Positions 63,127 through 64,000 of a DNA stretch of 64,000 bases are shown here, in pieces. The stretch comes from Caldimonas mangrovi (GTDB taxonomy: Bacteria; Pseudomonadota; Gammaproteobacteria; Burkholderiales; Burkholderiaceae_C). Position 1 is the first letter of the stretch. The number at the start of each line of letters is the position of its first letter. The stretch is taken from positions 62,001 through 126,000 of the forward strand of contig NZ_JAMKFE010000006.1 of assembly GCF_023721835.1 (NCBI RefSeq), read 5' to 3'. Both the position numbers and the translations under genes were made by a program. The notes beneath the pieces were generated by a model that worked only from the letters and a program-made list of their open reading frames with translations, was not told the origin of the DNA and searched no databases.

Positions 63127-64000
63127 TCATCCGGGTCGGATGCGTTTCGGCAGCAAGGCGCTGGCGATCGCACCCATGATGAGGACGGCCGCAGCCCAGT
63201 CCTGCCAGTGCGGCACTTCCCCGACGATCACCGTGGCAGACAGCGTGCCGATCAGCGGCACGGCCATGATCGAGAACGCGCTGGCCGACGGCGGCAGGCG
63301 GCGCGCCATGCCGAACCAGATGATCTGCGCGAAGCCGTAGTTGATCGTCGCGCCCCACAGCAGCGACGCCCACATCGGTGCACTGAAGCGCCACTCCGGT
63401 GCGGGCTCGGCCAAGGCGGCAACGGCCCAGAAGACGACCGAGCCCATCAGCATCATCCACACCGTGATCGCCTCGGTCGGCAGCGTACTGCGCGTGCGCC
63501 GCATCAGCACCGTGCCCAGCGCCCAGGAAAAAGCCGCCACCTGCATGTAGACGATGCCGACCGGGCGCCCGGCCAGCGCGTTGAGCTCCTGGGCGATCAG
63601 CAGCCCGACGGCCGCCGCGCCGCAGACCACGCTGATCCAGACGCGGCGATCCAGCCGTTCACCGAACAGCGCGGCGGCGATCAGCACGGTCCAGATCGGC
63701 ATCGTGAAGCCGAGGATGGCAGCACGCCCGGAAGCCAGCTCGCGCACGCCGAGGATCGAGAACAGGTGCCAGCCGAGGATGTTGGGCAGGGCCAGCCAGC
63801 CGACCAGCGCCGCGTCGCGCAGTGTGAGCCGCATCGAGACGCCGCGCGCAGCGTAGAAGGCCAGCAGCAGCAACGCCCCGCCGCTCATCGTCACCGCACG
63901 GAAGTACAGCGGCGTCAGCTCGCGCAGCGAGAACTTCATCATCGGCCAGTTCACGCCCCACATCAGCGTGAGCAGGGCCAGAGCCCAGAACTGACGCTTG
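63127..64000 (-). CDS. EamA/DMT-family transporter, cut by the window end
   Basis: Partial gene: the reading frame stays open through 64000 (residues QFWALALLTLMWGVNWP at the edge), so the start lies beyond the window. About 290 residues are visible with ten hydrophobic helices in two EamA repeats (motifs GWHLFSILGVRELASGRAA and MAVPLIGTLSATVIVGEV). Metabolite exporter of unknown substrate; a second, distinct DMT protein is at 25.3 kb. Same strand as folA, 23 bp upstream of it. Confidence 0.9.
   Translation of the reverse strand, partial: KRQFWALALLTLMWGVNWPMMKFSLRELTPLYFRAVTMSGGALLLLAFYAARGVSMRLTLRDAALVGWLALPNILGWHLFSILGVRELASGRAAILGFTMPIWTVLIAAALFGERLDRRVWISVVCGAAAVGLLIAQELNALAGRPVGIVYMQVAAFSWALGTVLMRRTRSTLPTEAITVWMMLMGSVVFWAVAALAEPAPEWRFSAPMWASLLWGATINYGFAQIIWFGMARRLPPSASAFSIMAVPLIGTLSATVIVGEVPHWQDWAAAVLIMGAIASALLPKRIRPG

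Overview
The window is a 64-kb piece of a high-GC chromosome, most likely from a betaproteobacterium of the order Burkholderiales (Rubrivivax/Leptothrix/Caldimonas-like; genus not resolved). Grounds: GC-rich codon use throughout, a Burkholderiales-type porin ending in Phe, a tripartite tricarboxylate (Bug/Tct) uptake system with its own TctDE regulators, DUF1415 and DUF3501 proteins, and a glnA - small coiled-coil gene - ntrB - ntrC arrangement. No rRNA operon, prophage, plasmid backbone or CRISPR array is seen; there is one tRNA (Ala, anticodon CGC).

Layout. 0-6 kb: amino-acid-type ABC binding protein, IclR regulator, chemoreceptor, a MAPEG protein overlapping a rifampin ADP-ribosyltransferase (Arr), a PhyH dioxygenase, tRNA-Ala. 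6-13 kb: a 3-hydroxyisobutyrate dehydrogenase-like enzyme and an alpha/beta hydrolase, then a peroxide/redox block (rubrerythrin, HdrD/GlpC-like Fe-S protein, DUF3501, diheme cytochrome c, AhpC, AhpD). 13-19 kb: TctC-TctB-TctA transporter, a pseudouridine synthase on the opposite strand, and the TctD-TctE two-component system. 19-24 kb: YchJ, a MarR-GNAT fusion, YaaA, prolyl hydroxylase, CaiB-type CoA-transferase. 23-34 kb: two RhlE-type RNA helicases, two drug/metabolite-family or small membrane proteins, an ECF sigma operon (secreted protein, sigma, ankyrin-bearing membrane protein), MnmH and an EEP-family hydrolase. 34-44 kb: porin, orphan response regulator, MFS transporter, a Cache-Cache-CheW protein without membrane segments, glutathione-dependent formaldehyde oxidation enzymes, EttA. 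44-50 kb: the most accessory part, with an orphan gene behind a perfect hrpII/PIP-type box, a papain-like protease fused to an alpha/beta hydrolase, a 477-bp inverted-repeat element, 12-bp tandem repeats, and an NDH-2 gene coupled to an 89-residue protein. 50-60 kb: a hybrid histidine kinase, DUF1415, EI24, CinA-type protein, and the nitrogen-control block glnA-ntrB-ntrC with NtrC site and sigma-54 promoter. 60-64 kb: a second orphan gene behind a perfect TTCG-N16-TTCG box, then exonuclease III, dihydrofolate reductase and an EamA transporter cut by the window end.

The most interesting signals are (1) two unrelated, mostly disordered orphan proteins, each about 60-80 bp behind an exact hrpII box with a -10-like hexamer at the known spacing, which makes them candidate type III secreted effectors; (2) the C1 peptidase - alpha/beta hydrolase fusion next to the first of them; (3) the ECF sigma operon whose membrane partner carries ankyrin repeats; and (4) two palindromic elements (187 bp and 477 bp) and a three-copy intergenic repeat that look like non-autonomous mobile or REP-type sequences. 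All functional calls come from reading the sequence and family knowledge; no searches were run.
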